A DNA stretch of 64,000 nucleotides, from positions 1 through 64,000 of the forward strand of contig NZ_JAAAMH010000008.1 in the NCBI RefSeq assembly GCF_024105655.1. Direction: 5' to 3'. The notes below the pieces were generated by a model. That model saw nothing but the letters and a program-made list of their open reading frames with translations. It was not told the origin of the DNA and did no database searches. This DNA comes from Aliihoeflea sp. 40Bstr573 (lineage in GTDB: Bacteria > Pseudomonadota > Alphaproteobacteria > Rhizobiales > Rhizobiaceae). Positions 63,910-64,000 of this stretch are shown in pieces. The first letter of the stretch is position 1. Each line of letters starts with the position of its first letter. A program made the translations under genes and the position numbers.

Positions 63910-64000
63910 ATGGCCCTGACGACCCTCCCGCGGATCTCTGCATTCCTGCTGGCGCTGGCGCTGGCCGGCTGCACGAGTTCGAGCGGCGTTCAGCCCAATG
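63910..64000 (+). CDS. Lipoprotein, partial at the window edge
   Basis: The frame opens MALTTLPRISAFLLALALAG, followed by a cysteine: lipobox ALAG-C at about residue 21. The rest lies outside the window. GTG 63901 is an alternative in-frame start. The product type cannot be named. Confidence 0.6.
   Translation, partial: MALTTLPRISAFLLALALAGCTSSSGVQPN

Overview
The window is a 64 kb chromosomal stretch of a GC-rich alphaproteobacterium of the order Hyphomicrobiales (Rhizobiales), most likely close to Mesorhizobium and other Phyllobacteriaceae. This rests on the gene set and synteny: a long UvrB, the lsrB-trxB-lrp-glycosyltransferase locus, petP-petR with a sensor kinase, a BA14K protein, tandem extensin-like proteins, the lgt-midA-pgeF run, and dispersed palindromic repeats of rhizobial type. 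There is no rRNA gene, no tRNA gene that I can see, no CRISPR array and no intact insertion sequence or prophage. The species assignment is inference.

Layout. 1-1060: a possible end of an IS element, palindromic repeats, a hairpin-rich noncoding stretch and a 50-residue secreted peptide gene. 1062-7400: an EF-G-like GTPase, a candidate small RNA with an anti-Shine-Dalgarno loop, and an IclR regulator divergent from a TRAP transporter operon. 7450-13352: lsrB, trxB, an Lrp regulator, three sugar transferases and greA. 13529-17642: membrane and envelope genes, including two tandem extensin-like proteins and a CNNM/CorC-type membrane protein. 17639-26516: redox enzymes with an HxlR regulator, a GMC oxidoreductase whose only well placed start is ATT, an enolase-superfamily enzyme, lytic transglycosylase and membrane genes. 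26517-29000: an AT-rich accessory gene (pentapeptide repeats fused to an alpha/beta hydrolase) beside a cluster of palindromic repeats. 29103-40610: queF, a threonine/serine dehydratase, a diguanylate cyclase, uvrB, a fatty acid desaturase, a class C beta-lactamase-like hydrolase and a lytic transglycosylase. 40655-44979: the ugpB-A-E-C type glycerol-3-phosphate ABC importer. 45151-50800: a GST, two EAL proteins, aspartate aminotransferase and a BCCT transporter. 50982-54232: two cold-shock genes with a shared leader element, a BA14K protein, a metallo-beta-lactamase-fold hydrolase and ilvE. 54465-58546: petP, petR, a sensor kinase, a frameshifted GNAT gene, DUF983 and CsaA. 58692-64000: YbjN, a UbiK-type protein, lgt, midA-like, pgeF, an M24-like protein without its metal ligands, and the start of a lipoprotein gene.

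How parts work together. Two solute uptake operons (TRAP and ugp) both have a strong hairpin directly after the binding-protein gene, which would allow more binding protein than permease. Several regulators sit beside clean palindromes that look like their own operators (IclR, Lrp, HxlR, MarR/PetP). The lsrB-trxB-lrp block next to sugar transferases links redox sensing to lipopolysaccharide synthesis, as known in Sinorhizobium. Cyclic di-GMP is represented by one GGDEF protein and two EAL proteins, one of which looks catalytically dead.

The most unusual items are the candidate alpha-r14-type small RNA at 3117-3231, the pentapeptide/DUF900 gene on AT-rich DNA, the conserved element in both cold-shock leaders, the ATT-start GMC gene, the degenerate EAL and M24 proteins, and the unexplained structured region at 440-715. 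I did not find a clear multi-gene novel system.
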